In this document: positions 11,753 to 23,266 of the stretch, piece after piece
Position numbering within the stretch: the first letter of the stretch is position 1
Layout of the letters: every line of letters starts with the position of its first letter
Assembly (NCBI GenBank): GCA_918807975.1
Contig: OU964923.1
Span: 3,100,001-3,164,000 of the forward strand
Length of the DNA stretch: 64,000 nucleotides
Origin: Aplidium turbinatum
Taxonomy: Eukaryota; Chordata; Ascidiacea; Aplousobranchia; Polyclinidae
Direction of reading: 5' to 3'
Program-made: the position numbers and the translations under genes
Notes under the pieces: generated by a model
Told to the model about the DNA's origin: nothing
Seen by the model: only the letters and a program-made list of their open reading frames with translations
Databases searched by the model: none

Positions 11753-12661
11753 TACCCACCCCCAAAACCAGAGTTTAACAAATGAGGGTTTTACCACTGT
11801 AAAACGATTACAACGAAGCAAAATACAAACCAACTAATTGCCACAAGGTGGCCAAATAAACGACAATGAACATGAATTATGCAAATATCGACCAGAATCA
11901 AAAATATTCGCGGTTAGCAAGGATCACAATTGCAACACAAAGGCTGGCTTGCATTACACACAAACTTAATAGAACATGCATAACAGTAGCCTACAGAAGG
12001 ACATCGAAGACACGCCCAAGAGGAGTTAAAAAACCCTTTTGACCAACATGCTTAGCGATTGCTAAAATTAAGCACAAAAACATAAGTCTACCGACAACTG
12101 GAAGTCAGCATAAACGGATACACGAAAAACAAATGATAGCATACATGGTACCAGTGGCAGAAGTGGGGATATGGCATAAACAAAAGCACACATACAACCT
12201 AATACTGCACAATGCTATGACCAGCGCAAGTGACATTAACGTCAGAGCAAAAGTAGGCTACCAGAAAAAACACGCGACTGTTAAGTCGAGTCGTGATAAT
12301 TAAGCAATGAATTGACAAAACACGAAAAATAATATCGCACATAGCAAAAGCATTAGTAGTGAGACAGGTGTGTGAAATAGTCAGACCAAAAACAGAGCTA
12401 GACTGCTACAGTGTAAATAACTGCAGGATGCAAATAGAAACAACACTATTAATGGGAGTCAATAACACAGTTATGGCAGAACTGCTGGATGCAAATGCAT
12501 CGACGACGCCGCGCTAGCTGCGGTAGTGAGGAGCACAAGAATAATAATAGTAAAATAAACACAAACACGCAATACAATTCAAATATGAAACCTAAGCAGC
12601 ATGAGCAATGTCAGTTGTGCAATCGTGCCAACCAGCCAGCCTAGAAAACAAAATTGTCATT
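11753..12661 (-). other. 3' non-coding region of BEL/Pao element
   Basis: About 900 bp between the end of the gag–pol frame and the 3' LTR. It has no substantial reading frame and no envelope-like signal. It is long for such a region; I see nothing else in it. Confidence 0.6.
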
Positions 12662-15600
12662 TTAAAAGTCCATACTGCCCTCTAGCAGGCAGATCTTTCT
12701 GATGTCGCGAACAAACTCTGTACCGTCAGCAACCTTTACTCGCACGCGTCTGACAAGTTTATTAGTGTCCGGCATAACTTCCTTTACAATAGCCTTGGGC
12801 CAGTGCCCACGTTTAGTTGCCTCGTCCGTTACCAGTACCAAATCGCCTGGTTTCAAGCTTGGAGATGTGCCAAACCACTTTTGTCGGGGCTGCAACAGAG
12901 GGAGATATTGCAACAGCCATTGTTCCCAAAACTTGTTTGTGAGGTATTGGGTCTTTCTCCAAGAGCGTCGATAACCGTCAGCCTTCATAAAAACATCTGG
13001 CGGTAGGGTGTCACAAGCTGATCCGGTGAGTATCATACTTGGAGTCAGGGCTTGCAGATCATCTGGTGACGATGGGAGCGAAGTGATGGGACGATCGTTT
13101 AAAATTCTTTCAATCTCTGCTACCAGCGTTAGAAGGTCGAACTCATCCAACGTAGCGTTTCCTACCAGCGACCGCATCAATTTTCTTAATAAACGAAAAA
13201 ATATTTCGTAGAAGCCGCCTTGATGTGAAGCACGCGGAGGGTTGAAGTGCCAGTTCGTTTCATGCCGAAGTAAGGCATCGGTGACTTTCTTTTGATGGAG
13301 GTTCTTGAGTCCTTGCCGAAGTTCGCGGTCTGCAGCAACAAAGTTTCCTCCGTTGTCACTGTACAGATCAGTAGGACAAACGTTTCTACGGCTGCAGAAT
13401 CTTCGGTAGGCTTGAATGAATGCACTTGCCTCCAGGGATTGCACGACCTCAAAGTGCACAGCACGGGTCGCCAAACAATTAAAAATACAAACATATCGCT
13501 TAACACTGCTGCGGCCGCTCTTTACCATCAATGGACCAAGAAGGTCAGTGCCAGCAGCTTGAAAAGGAATGGATTTGTTTACGCGTGGAGCAGGTAAGTT
13601 GCCCATCTGCTGTTTTCCGGCGGTAGCTTTCCAAAAACGACAGTTCATACAGGAATGCAAGACCCTTTTGACAGCTGATCGCCCTTTGACAATCCAATAA
13701 CGGGAAGCAATGGCGGTAAGGACTTGTGAGCATCCCATGTGTCCTTCTCGTTCGTGATACCTCATGATCACTAGATCGGTGATTGGGTGCTGATATGGGA
13801 GAATGATCGGATGCCTTCTTCCGCTTGACAGAGAAGATTGTTGCAATCGCCCACCAACTCTTAACGTTTCGTTAACAACATAGGGGTTTAGGGACTGTAG
13901 CTCCTTCAAAGCCACATGCTTCTTCAACTGCAGGTCGGACACGAGTTCCACCGGGGCGTCAAATCCTGGGTGGTTATGGAGAACTGCGAACACCGTCGGG
14001 TATGCTTGATGCTGGGCGGCTGTGACAATGGCAAGTTCAGCTTCGTCCATCTCCTCGACACTGAGCGAATCTGTCTTAACAGTCAAGGAGTCATCTCGGC
14101 ATTTCCTTTTCAGGTACAATTTGAAGCGAAGCAACCATGCAACCGTTCTTTGCAGATCGTGGAAATGCGAGTAGCGGGTAAACAACCGACAGAGAGAGTC
14201 TGAGTCCGTAATCGCGTGTTGCTGAGCTGAGCAATGTTCAATGCTTTTAACCTCTGGATCGTCTGACGAAATTCCGCCAACAAAGTCGGGCTGGTTTGGC
14301 CAATTGCTCGTGACATCATGCAAAAACTTAGGACCATTAAACCAAAGCTTAGCGGTATTAACTTTATCAGGCCAAACTCCCCGAGACGCGAGGTCAGCGG
14401 GGTTTAAAGTAGTCGGTACATAATGCCATTGATTGACACTGGTAAGCATGTGAATAGTGCTCAGCCTATTAGCCACAAAGGTGTGAAAACGAGTCGAAGT
14501 ATTATTAATGTAACGCAGCACAACAGTTGAGTCTGTCCATAAGACAACACAATTGAATTTAAAATCACACTCCGTCAGGATAAAATTGCAGACTTTGGCA
14601 GCGAGCACAGCAGCAGTGAGCTCCAGGCGAGGTACGCTAACAGGCTTTAATGGAGCCACTCGAGACTTGCCAAATAGAAAATTACAAATTACTACAGAAT
14701 CATCATAAAACACTTTAACATAAAACACGACCCCATAGCCACTGGTACTGGCATCACAAAAACCATGCAATTCAAAGCGGATAGCACATTTACCAAAAAG
14801 AGTCAGGCTTCTAGCGATGGAAACACATTTAAGCTCTGGAAGGGCCTTTAACCAAGCTTCCCAATTAATGTTTACTGGCCCAAGGCCATTAAGGGGTTCA
14901 TCCCAATCAAGTTGAGCGTCACATGCCTGCTGCAGGAGTTGCCTAGCAGGTAAAATGAAGGGTAGTATTAGACCTAGTGGGTCGTATGTTTGCGAAATCA
15001 TGGAGAGAACGCCTCTCCGGGTGTTAGGCTTTTGTTGGATACTCACCCTCACCTCCATGCAATCGCTCGCAGCATTCCACACAACACCAAGGGTTTTCTG
15101 CGTTGGAAGCTGGCACTGAGGCAAATCGACCTTCGACGCCAAGTCTTCCTGCAACACAGAACTCAAGACCTCTGCACTGTTAGACAGGAATTTAGTTAAA
15201 TGGAAGCCGCCACTTTGTAATAGTTCACGCAGTTGTTGTATTAGTTCGATAGCCTGATCCGGCGATTCACATGAATGACAAATATCGTCAACATAAACAT
15301 TTTTTAAAACTGTGTTAACAGTGTTTTGATCAGCACCTGCTTCATTGTCTTTGGCAGTCATCCGAAGTGCGAAGGCAGCACAGCATGGCGACGACTTTGC
15401 TCCAAACACATGAGTTTGCATACGGTAGTCGACAGGTTCCCGCTTGAGATCATCGTCCGGATACCATAAGAATCGAAAGGCATCCCTGTCTCCTTCGTCT
15501 ACACGTACTTGGGAAAACATGGCCTTAATATCGCCCACAACAGCGATCGGATGTTGCCTGAAGCGAAACAATGTTCCTACAAGGTTATTGGTGAGATCTG

Positions 15601-18268
15601 GGCCATGAAGCAGCTTGTCATTTAATGACACGCCTTTAAACTTCGCGCTGCAGTCGAAAACGACTCTAAACTTGGCCGCATTGGTCGTGCAGTGATGGGG
15701 CACATAGCACGTCTTCCCTGGTGTGTCTACCACACCAGTTTCAAGTGGCACAGCATAGCCACATTTAACATATTCCTGCATTTTATCACGATACTTATTG
15801 AATAACACCGGGTCAGTAATAAATCGGCGCTTCATTCCCTCTAGGCGCTTGAGTGCCATAGAGCGATTATTGCACAAGTCCGGGTCTTCATCCTTCCACA
15901 ACAGCCCTACAGAATAGTGTCCATCCACCTTCTTCACCGTGTCCTGCATGATCTGCAGCGCACGTTTATCCTCAATTGAAGGACAGGGGGCCTGTGGCTC
16001 ATCGATGTCATTAAAATCCTGCAACAATACATTTAACATTCTATCGCAAGACTCCTTTACGCTAAGAAAGTTTACCATTACTGGTGAGTTGAGTTGCCTA
16101 TCGCCACCATCTTTCCCATAAATGGTCCAACCCAGAAGAGTGTGCAGTCCACATGGTTCTCCTGGTGCGCCAGTACGAACTTCCTGCAAAAGATAAGCCT
16201 GGTGAAGATCGCTGCCCAATAACAACTCAACCTTCCTATCTTTTAGTTCAGGGAACTTTAAGTCCTCCAAATGACTATATGCACTACTAAGTGCTTCGGT
16301 GGGAATACTGTGGCTGACATCCACAATCTGGTCCATCACCAGAGCATCTGCAACGGAAAACACAGCCTGCTCTTCCATTCCCTGCACAGCCAAAAAATCA
16401 ATTTTCTTGTCATGAAAGGAGACAGCATTGGTGGTCAGCAACTCCACATTGCTTTTTGTCGCAGCAACCCCTAAGCGAGATACGAGGCTTGAGGAGCATA
16501 GACTGACGCTAGAACCTTCATCGATAAAAGCATAAGTATAGGTATAGTTGGAGGGGTCCCCAGCCCATACCTTAACTGGCAAAACCTTAAAAATTGTTGT
16601 CCCAGATGTTGCTGGCACAGTTGCGGACGTTGTTGCTGAGATGCCCTTCTTCAGAGCAGAGGGGCTTTCCTCTTCCACACGGTTTACATGCAGAAGTGAA
16701 TTATGCCTCGATCCACACGTTGCACAAGATTTCTTAAATCTGCAATCAACCACTCTGTGGCCTGCTCTCAAGCAACAAAAACACAGTCTATGCTTTTGCA
16801 CCAGGGTTCTTCTTTCTGCAACAGGCTTTTGTTTAAACATCTCACACTTCCATAGGACATGCGACTCTGCACACAAACAACAGGACTCTTGCTTATGGTT
16901 AGCAGATTGGGAAATCTGCTCTTGGGTTGTGCAAACCGAAGCACGCTTGTAGCCACCTTGCGGATTAGATCGAGCCATCGTTGGTTGTAGAGCTCTCTTA
17001 ACATCTTTGCCTGGTTGCATAAGATGGCCATATTGGCTGTCGGCTCGAGAGGCTGCATCCTCGACCAAGACTCTTAAATCGCCAAACGTGGCACAGTCCG
17101 ATCCCAAGTGATTAACATTAACAAACTGCTCCTTTAACTTATAAGGAAGTCGCAGGAACAGCCGTTGAAGCACCTCATCACTGTTTAAAAGATGGGACTT
17201 ACCCCAGCCATCGAAACTGACTTCACACTTATACATCTTGTCGCAAAGCTTTGTGAGGCCCGGCGCATCCCACTCTGAAATAGGGGGTCCTTGCAGCAAA
17301 TCTTCCTTCACTTTGGCCATGAGTTTTCCAGGGTTGCCAAACCTTTTTCTCAATCTATCCCATGCCATTCCATATGCTCTTTCACTATTTTGCAAGCAAC
17401 TCAGGCCAGAAATTACTTCCAAGGCCTGGCCTACACAATTGTCCTCCAAAAAGGCGATGCGATCTTCAAAGCTTAGATAGTTTGACTCAATGTATCGTTC
17501 AAAACGCCTTTTAAAGTTAAAGAACTTTAACACATTGCCGTCAAACTTCTCCAGCGACAACCGAGGACCATGAACATTTTGAAACCCTGCACTGAGCTGG
17601 GGTTGAGGCACGACGATGGGAAATTCACTACTATTATTAGCTTCAGTGCGAAAGGGAGATGTGTAAGGATTAAGAATATTACTAGCACTACTGCTGCCCT
17701 GAAGGATACCCTGTTCTGCTTTTACAGGTGGTATCTTTACACCACTCTCACGGGGTGTCACGTGACTGCTAGACTCAGCAGCTTTGCCTGTGTCACTGCC
17801 TGCATCCATAACTACCGATGATGTTTGATGTGACACTCGCTTGGATTGCTCTCGACAGCTTCGAATGAGGGTAGAGCATGCTTCAAGCAAACCATAAATG
17901 CTTTCCCCCATACGGTTCATCCTAGATTCTATTGAGCCTGATTGCTGTGGTTTGCATTTGAGTAAATCTAAACGTTTAAGGGAGAGCTTCCTTTGAAGTT
18001 CAAGGCATCTTTTCTTTACCTCCAAAACTTCAGAAGAGCTCAGGAAATCATCACTTGAGCATAGCTCCATGTCGATGGAAGTTATGCCAAGCTCGATTTC
18101 AACCAGCTCTTGTTCTAACACAACAAGACCTGGCAGCTCTTCGCTACTGTCATGTTGACCACTAATATTAGAGGCGGCCTCATGCTGCTCTGTTGAGCCA
18201 CTAGCATAACCATTTGGCTTACTCCGTCTTGGAGTTTGCTTGGGCTTTTTACGAGCCATAATTAACAC
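12662..18268 (-). CDS. BEL/Pao gag–pol polyprotein
   Basis: A single open frame of 1868 codons. In order it shows a gag-like DUF1759 region (LEKFDGNVLKFFNFKRRF, about residues 225-410), CCHC-type knuckles (CFCCLRAGHRVVDC, about 495), an aspartic-protease-like segment (FIDEGSSVSL), a reverse transcriptase with YVDDI, an RNase H-like region (GFCDASTSGYG), an integrase zinc-binding region (HEREGHMG ... CMNCRFWK) and an integrase core (AAGTDLLGP ... SDNGGNF). This is the known Pao-family order. Its product would drive its own retrotransposition and is not a host function. The frame looks whole. Confidence 0.95.
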   Translation of the reverse strand: MLIMARKKPKQTPRRSKPNGYASGSTEQHEAASNISGQHDSSEELPGLVVLEQELVEIELGITSIDMELCSSDDFLSSSEVLEVKKRCLELQRKLSLKRLDLLKCKPQQSGSIESRMNRMGESIYGLLEACSTLIRSCREQSKRVSHQTSSVVMDAGSDTGKAAESSSHVTPRESGVKIPPVKAEQGILQGSSSASNILNPYTSPFRTEANNSSEFPIVVPQPQLSAGFQNVHGPRLSLEKFDGNVLKFFNFKRRFERYIESNYLSFEDRIAFLEDNCVGQALEVISGLSCLQNSERAYGMAWDRLRKRFGNPGKLMAKVKEDLLQGPPISEWDAPGLTKLCDKMYKCEVSFDGWGKSHLLNSDEVLQRLFLRLPYKLKEQFVNVNHLGSDCATFGDLRVLVEDAASRADSQYGHLMQPGKDVKRALQPTMARSNPQGGYKRASVCTTQEQISQSANHKQESCCLCAESHVLWKCEMFKQKPVAERRTLVQKHRLCFCCLRAGHRVVDCRFKKSCATCGSRHNSLLHVNRVEEESPSALKKGISATTSATVPATSGTTIFKVLPVKVWAGDPSNYTYTYAFIDEGSSVSLCSSSLVSRLGVAATKSNVELLTTNAVSFHDKKIDFLAVQGMEEQAVFSVADALVMDQIVDVSHSIPTEALSSAYSHLEDLKFPELKDRKVELLLGSDLHQAYLLQEVRTGAPGEPCGLHTLLGWTIYGKDGGDRQLNSPVMVNFLSVKESCDRMLNVLLQDFNDIDEPQAPCPSIEDKRALQIMQDTVKKVDGHYSVGLLWKDEDPDLCNNRSMALKRLEGMKRRFITDPVLFNKYRDKMQEYVKCGYAVPLETGVVDTPGKTCYVPHHCTTNAAKFRVVFDCSAKFKGVSLNDKLLHGPDLTNNLVGTLFRFRQHPIAVVGDIKAMFSQVRVDEGDRDAFRFLWYPDDDLKREPVDYRMQTHVFGAKSSPCCAAFALRMTAKDNEAGADQNTVNTVLKNVYVDDICHSCESPDQAIELIQQLRELLQSGGFHLTKFLSNSAEVLSSVLQEDLASKVDLPQCQLPTQKTLGVVWNAASDCMEVRVSIQQKPNTRRGVLSMISQTYDPLGLILPFILPARQLLQQACDAQLDWDEPLNGLGPVNINWEAWLKALPELKCVSIARSLTLFGKCAIRFELHGFCDASTSGYGVVFYVKVFYDDSVVICNFLFGKSRVAPLKPVSVPRLELTAAVLAAKVCNFILTECDFKFNCVVLWTDSTVVLRYINNTSTRFHTFVANRLSTIHMLTSVNQWHYVPTTLNPADLASRGVWPDKVNTAKLWFNGPKFLHDVTSNWPNQPDFVGGISSDDPEVKSIEHCSAQQHAITDSDSLCRLFTRYSHFHDLQRTVAWLLRFKLYLKRKCRDDSLTVKTDSLSVEEMDEAELAIVTAAQHQAYPTVFAVLHNHPGFDAPVELVSDLQLKKHVALKELQSLNPYVVNETLRVGGRLQQSSLSSGRRHPIILPYQHPITDLVIMRYHEREGHMGCSQVLTAIASRYWIVKGRSAVKRVLHSCMNCRFWKATAGKQQMGNLPAPRVNKSIPFQAAGTDLLGPLMVKSGRSSVKRYVCIFNCLATRAVHFEVVQSLEASAFIQAYRRFCSRRNVCPTDLYSDNGGNFVAADRELRQGLKNLHQKKVTDALLRHETNWHFNPPRASHQGGFYEIFFRLLRKLMRSLVGNATLDEFDLLTLVAEIERILNDRPITSLPSSPDDLQALTPSMILTGSACDTLPPDVFMKADGYRRSWRKTQYLTNKFWEQWLLQYLPLLQPRQKWFGTSPSLKPGDLVLVTDEATKRGHWPKAIVKEVMPDTNKLVRRVRVKVADGTEFVRDIRKICLLEGSMDF

Positions 18269-18429
18269 ACAGCAATATACAAGCTACAAAAAACAAAATC
18301 TGTATGGTACTTACCTTTGGTGAGGTGACAATTGACCTTCACGATGTTACGGAGAATGTCAGTAAGCAACCTACTAAAATTACAGGGTTTAACGGTAACC
18401 AGTTCTACCTGACTAGAACAATGGCCTGA

Positions 18430-18955
18430 CAGAGTACAGGCTTAGAAGCTTCAATCTTTGGCAGACCTGACAAGACTGCCCAAAGTGAAGATCTATTTAC
18501 AAAATTTAAACCAAGTTTACAACGTGGCGGGCTCAAAGGCACAAACCAAAAAATGAATCCTTGGCAGACCTGAAAAGACTACCCTAGGATAACAAACAAC
18601 TAGTTACAAAGTTCAAAGAAACTTTACAGCATGGCAGGCTCAAAGGCACACACCAAAAAAATGAATCCTAGGCAGACCTGAAAAGACTACCCTAGGATAA
18701 CAAAACAACTAGTTACAAAGTTCAAAGAAACTTTACAGCATGGCAGGCTCAAAGGCACAAACCAAAAAGTTAATCCTTGGCAGACCTGAAAAGACTACCC
18801 TAGGATAACAAAACAAATTACACAACTAGCTAAAGTGAGCTAGACAAAGGCACATACCATAAATGAATCCTTGGCAGACCTGAAAAGACTACCCTAGGAT
18901 AACAAACAAATTACACAACTAGCTAGAGTTAACTAGACAGGCATAACCTTGCACC
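18430..18955 (-). repeat. Tandem repeats in the BEL/Pao leader
   Basis: A 94-108-bp unit is repeated about five times. The anchor gcagacctgaaaagact recurs at about 18461, 18564, 18672, 18780 and 18874 (the first copy is divergent). It lies between the 5' LTR and the gag–pol start, where promoter, insulator or packaging signals can sit in other families. A function here is not shown. Confidence 0.85.
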
Positions 18956-18980
18956 AAGCAAAGGTATGTTTTATAAATGA

Positions 18981-19292
18981 TGTCTAAAACGTTTTCTGCC
19001 TAGACTGGATAAAGTGCAGGCCTTACTTATTAGAAGAAATGGTGTATTGAAAACGACAATAATAAAACAAAACAAACAGTTGCTTACCGAATTCTTACAT
19101 ATTCCCTAGTCACTCCAAATCTCCAGTTCTCCAGATTTATAAAACAATGACCACTCCAGTCCATGCCAAAACGTAAAAAGAAAGATCAACTAGCAAAAAT
19201 TGTTAATGCATGGCCGGGTCACTCAAGCATGAAAATAGAATGGAGCAGAGATACAACAATAATATTAAATGGGCGGGGAATCGTTTCTAACA
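18981..19292 (-). repeat. 5' LTR of BEL/Pao element
   Basis: 312 bp, indistinguishable from the 3' copy. On the minus strand it contains a TATA-like TTTATAAATC (plus-strand region about 19130-19145), a candidate promoter. The target duplication atatc follows at 19293-19297. Confidence 0.95.
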
Positions 19293-19297
19293 ATATC

Positions 19298-19862
19298 AAC
19301 TGGTTGTTAAACCACTTCTTTCACCGCGTGGCCAAATGGTGAGACTGCCTCGGCTATGTGTTATTGGCACAACAGTTGAAGGGATAGGCTACTAAAGGAA
19401 AAACCTGACTTGGCGATTTTCCACGTTCTATGTGTTTAACATGCTACCATGAAACAATTTTCAATAAAATTTTGCCCCATTGCGGTCTGACCACCATTGC
19501 GCGCGTGCTTTTGTCAGAGCTTTCAAAACGGAACTGGGCGTGAGCAGCGAAGCGTGCGATTGTACAGTCTACGTCACTATAGACTAGCAATCAGCTGATC
19601 GCGCAATAGTTGTTACTGCGGGCGATTTAACTGTAGGCTATGTATGCATGTACATCAAAACATCAGATTTCAACATCAAACAGTTTGCTCAAAACATCAG
19701 ATCTGATGTTAAAACATCAGATGTGGTAACGTGGCTTTTGTTATTGCTGTCTATAGTGACGTATTCTCGAGCTGTGTTTGCACTTTTTGGTGATTTTGAA
19801 AAAAATTAAAAATAAATGAAACATTGGACTTTGGGACTTGCCAGTGCCATTGAAAACAAATC
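19298..19862. other. Intergenic, no gene seen
   Basis: Host flank of the BEL/Pao insertion. A weak tRNA-like 'gtggccaaatggtgag' word lies near 19330. Words containing 'aacatcagat' repeat near 19658-19720. Nothing further is supported. Confidence 0.45.
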
Positions 19863-20653
19863 TTATTCGGTAATTTTTTTTGAAATGTATTCTTGAATGT
19901 TCGGTTTACCCATTTTAATGCTTAATTCCCGTTTGAAAATTTCATTTAGTAGGCCTTTAATCAGTGGCGGCTGGTGAGCTGTGAAAGTGGTGGTGCTGCG
20001 GACGGGCGCAGCCCGGCCGAGTCTTCGCCGAAGGCGAGTGAAACGGCGGGGGGTCTGGGAGGCCTCCCCCAGAAAATTTTGAAAAATGACACTTAATTTG
20101 GTGCATTCTGTGCGCATCTTAAGCTCTAAATTGTAATGAAAAGTTAAGATAAAACTTTCGCGATTTGAACTTTATCATGCAGATGCAAATGTAAAAAATT
20201 AAATTTTTGCACTTTGCATATCTATAATTGGCTAAATCGCTGCTAGGCTATTAAAAATTACACACATACAGCTCTGAAAAAGTTAATGACTGAGATATTT
20301 ATTAACATATTCCCTGGCTAACTTCCTTTTCTCTTCCATTTAACCTTGAGGTAGGTTGCGTATACTGTAGCTCACTATATTAAACAGAACGCCAAAAAAG
20401 AAAAAGCAGAACATATGAAGAAAAACATAAAATTATTATTGCAGATCTTGTAATTGTGACAGCACTCATTTTCACAGTAAAATACAGTGTTGTTTATGTC
20501 TTGAAAACGTCTTGTAATTAACTCTGGAGACGTAATAAATAGGACGTAGCGACTCTGCGCGGTGTGCCGACAGTCAATTTCGTATACAGTATAACGGATG
20601 AATATCGCTGCTTCTCTAGTCCCGACTTGTCCGTTACTTATTTATTTGCTTCA

Positions 20654-20671
20654 TATATATATATATATACA
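20654..20671 (+). repeat. (AT)n microsatellite
   Basis: A short uninterrupted AT dinucleotide run inside the hAT-type element. Confidence 0.8.
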
Positions 20672-21076
20672 TGTTACACATCCATGTGGAGATAGAAAAA
20701 AAGAAAAGAAAAATACACGTTCATGGGAGAAAACTACAAACATAACCAATTAGCCATAGGTGAAGCAAGAGAATATCGCTGGACAATGACACTTTACCAC
20801 TACTATGAGTAGGCTGCATGTCAGTCTTCCTTGTACAACAAATTACAAGTTACCTCACGAAACTTCGATTTTTATATGAACATCAGCATTTAGCATGGTA
20901 CAAATCAGGTTATTTTCAGAGTCTGGGCAGCGTTACAAAAAATTATATACATTTTTTCTCAATAGAGCGTCAATCGTTAGAACATTACAGCAAACTTGGT
21001 GAGTGCTCACACTTTCAAATCCACATAAACCAAATGCACCTCTATACAACTTGTTGTAAGCAACTTTAAACGTTTA

Positions 21077-21706
21077 TTTCCATTTAACAGAGACATTGGT
21101 CCATAGGTGTGAGTTATAAAGAAGCATGCAATAAGCTCGCAATATAGCTTGTTTTACGTCCACACTACAACGTTTGACAAACGAAAGCACATTATTAGCG
21201 GCACAATACAAAGCTTTGATCTGTCTTTTTACATCACTATGGTCACACAACATGTAATCAATAAGCACACCCAGACATTTGGTTGACTGCACAAACTCAA
21301 TGTGTTGACCTTGAAGGGTCACAACAGAATCACATTGTAAGTACCGTACATGCGTTTGTTACTAAAGCAAATGCAATGTGCTTTTGATGCATTAAATATA
21401 ATATCATGAGATTTAGCATATTCAGAGCAAAGTGACAAAATAGCTTGGAGACCTTTCAAACTCCGGGCAAAACAACACATATCGTTAGCAAACATAAGAT
21501 GGTTTAAACATGTATGACCGATGTAGCAGCCTATCGATAATGCATTTAGTCGCTTTGTTAAGTCTACATAAACAGCAAAAAGATAAGGGCTTAGGATTCC
21601 ACCCTGTCTGACGCCGTGAGTAACAACTGTACATGAATCAGGGAAGGTAGATCCCCATTGTTGTATTCGCATGTGCTGGTTGCGAAACCAGTAACTTACA
21701 TGCGAG
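21077..21706 (-). repeat. LINE reverse transcriptase fragment
   Basis: Minus-strand translation contains SYWFRNQHMRIQQWGS, then GVRQGGILSPYLFAVYVD, then HLMFANDMCCFA. This is the RT motif series of non-LTR retrotransposons, with the usual F-A-D-D box reading F-A-N-D. A second frame continues with STKCLGVLIDYML. At least one frame change and the altered catalytic box mark it as dead. It is 5'-truncated and sits inside the hAT-type element 19962-24007. Confidence 0.85.
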
Positions 21707-23266
21707 TTCTACTGTACAGTACAAGGTATATATGGTTTGTGAAGGTGAGTGCATTACGTAGGTACAGGTACATTCACGCACTATGTCCTCAACATCAAGT
21801 CGATATCTTTTCTTGAGCTTTCAGTTTGTAATAGAGAAGGAAATCCTGATACACACACTCACTCAAATGCGAAAAGAAATACGAATGCGAAGAGCTTTTC
21901 TGTTGTTGCTGAAAAGAATCTTTCTTTCTAATCCAGAACTGTGGAAATACAAATTCCTCCCATAAACTTTTTAAATTCCTCCTTGGTTACGTTTAAGTAT
22001 CACAGTGGTATTCGGATACTGTATTCATGATTCCGATATCCATTCAACTTCCAAAGTTCTTGAATTCACTCCAAATCCAGAAAAATTAGTATGATGGCAT
22101 GCGTGTCAAGTTATTAGCATGTAGGCCTACAAACTACATATATGAAAAAAATAGAGAAAATGTTAATGCATATTGAAATTGTACAGCAGAACAAAAACGA
22201 ACCAAAGTTTTATCAAAATTCACTGCACAAAAAAATTGTTTCTTTTGTAATTCCTGTACGTTTTGTTTATTAGAGCAGCCCCTATTGCCTAGCTTACAAT
22301 TATGAACAGGTGAACAGCTTTGTGACCTGCATACATTAATTTAACAAACAATAAGAAATTTACTTGCCACATATACTGTACAAAAAACTATATGACAATA
22401 ATAGCTTCATCTGCTACTCAGCTTTCGCATCAACTCTAGCTACAGTAATTAGGCTGATCAACCTTAAAATTTACAGTTAATCAACAATGTTTTAGCAGCC
22501 AAATGCTTTATATTAAGCTAAATTGTTAGTGCTGAATGCAGACACTGGTAAATATTAAACTGTTACAATATTTGCTTGTTTTTATTTATACGGAGTCCTT
22601 GTAATCACATGGCACCAACCCTGCACCTTCAGCTCATCGAGTCTGGGTTTCACCTACTCTGCAGCAAAAATTACAAGCCCTAAAGTCTAAACGTTCAGAG
22701 CTTCACCAATTTTATCGAAATACAAGTTTGTCTATCTTTGTAAATAAACAAAATAGCAAATTCTGTGAGATTTTACCAAGTAAACTGGTTAGATTATCAA
22801 AACAATCCAATTCAAATCCACGAGCCTATTAAGTTTGGGATTGCCCATTGCCGGACTATCCACAGTAGGCCATACATTATAATACATATTATACTTTGAA
22901 TTTTATACTTTTTTTCCAAAAAGCTGCAACCAACTGTAGCCAAGCCAACCGGTATTCTACCTCGAAGTGTTGGTTTGGTGCTGAACCAAGGTTGCCAGAT
23001 GTTTTTAAAATTCCCAGTCCAATTGCTACTGAAAAGTAGCCCTCACAGGAGATGAAACAAGCGCAAAAGTAGCCCCAAATATGACGAATTTGCGCAAAAT
23101 GTAGTCAAAATCAAGAAAAAATTGGTGAAAATGAAACGAAACCAAAAAAAACAAAAACGCAACTGCTAAAATCTTCCCGCGACTCCAAACCAAATCTAAT
23201 CCAATTTCGCGGGAAAACCGCGGAACTGGCAACCCCAGGAGCTGTCCCAGCACAGCTCCAATATCA

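Larger units (their letters stand above)
11441..19292 (-). mobile_element. BEL/Pao LTR retrotransposon, looks whole
   Basis: A 7852-bp element on the minus strand has 312-bp LTRs that read identical, TG...CA ends, and a 5-bp target duplication, atatc at 11436-11440 and 19293-19297. One long gag–pol frame covers 12662-18268. A tandem-repeat leader lies between the 5' LTR (18981-19292) and the frame, and a 0.9-kb non-coding stretch lies before the 3' LTR (11441-11752). Identical LTRs imply a very recent insertion. Confidence 0.95.

Noticed and set aside
12702-17821. Several plus-strand frames opposite the BEL/Pao polyprotein
   Set aside because: They are antisense shadows of one long minus-strand frame and have no domain content.
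18955-18980. Self-priming in the BEL/Pao element
   Set aside because: A 12-base AT-rich complement exists between the leader and the LTR, but it coincides with a TATA-like word and is offset from the LTR edge. Chance is the simpler explanation.
22986-23234. Another hAT-type MITE bounded by GGTTGCCAG
   Set aside because: The facing nine-base words are too short, and no 8-bp flank duplication was found.
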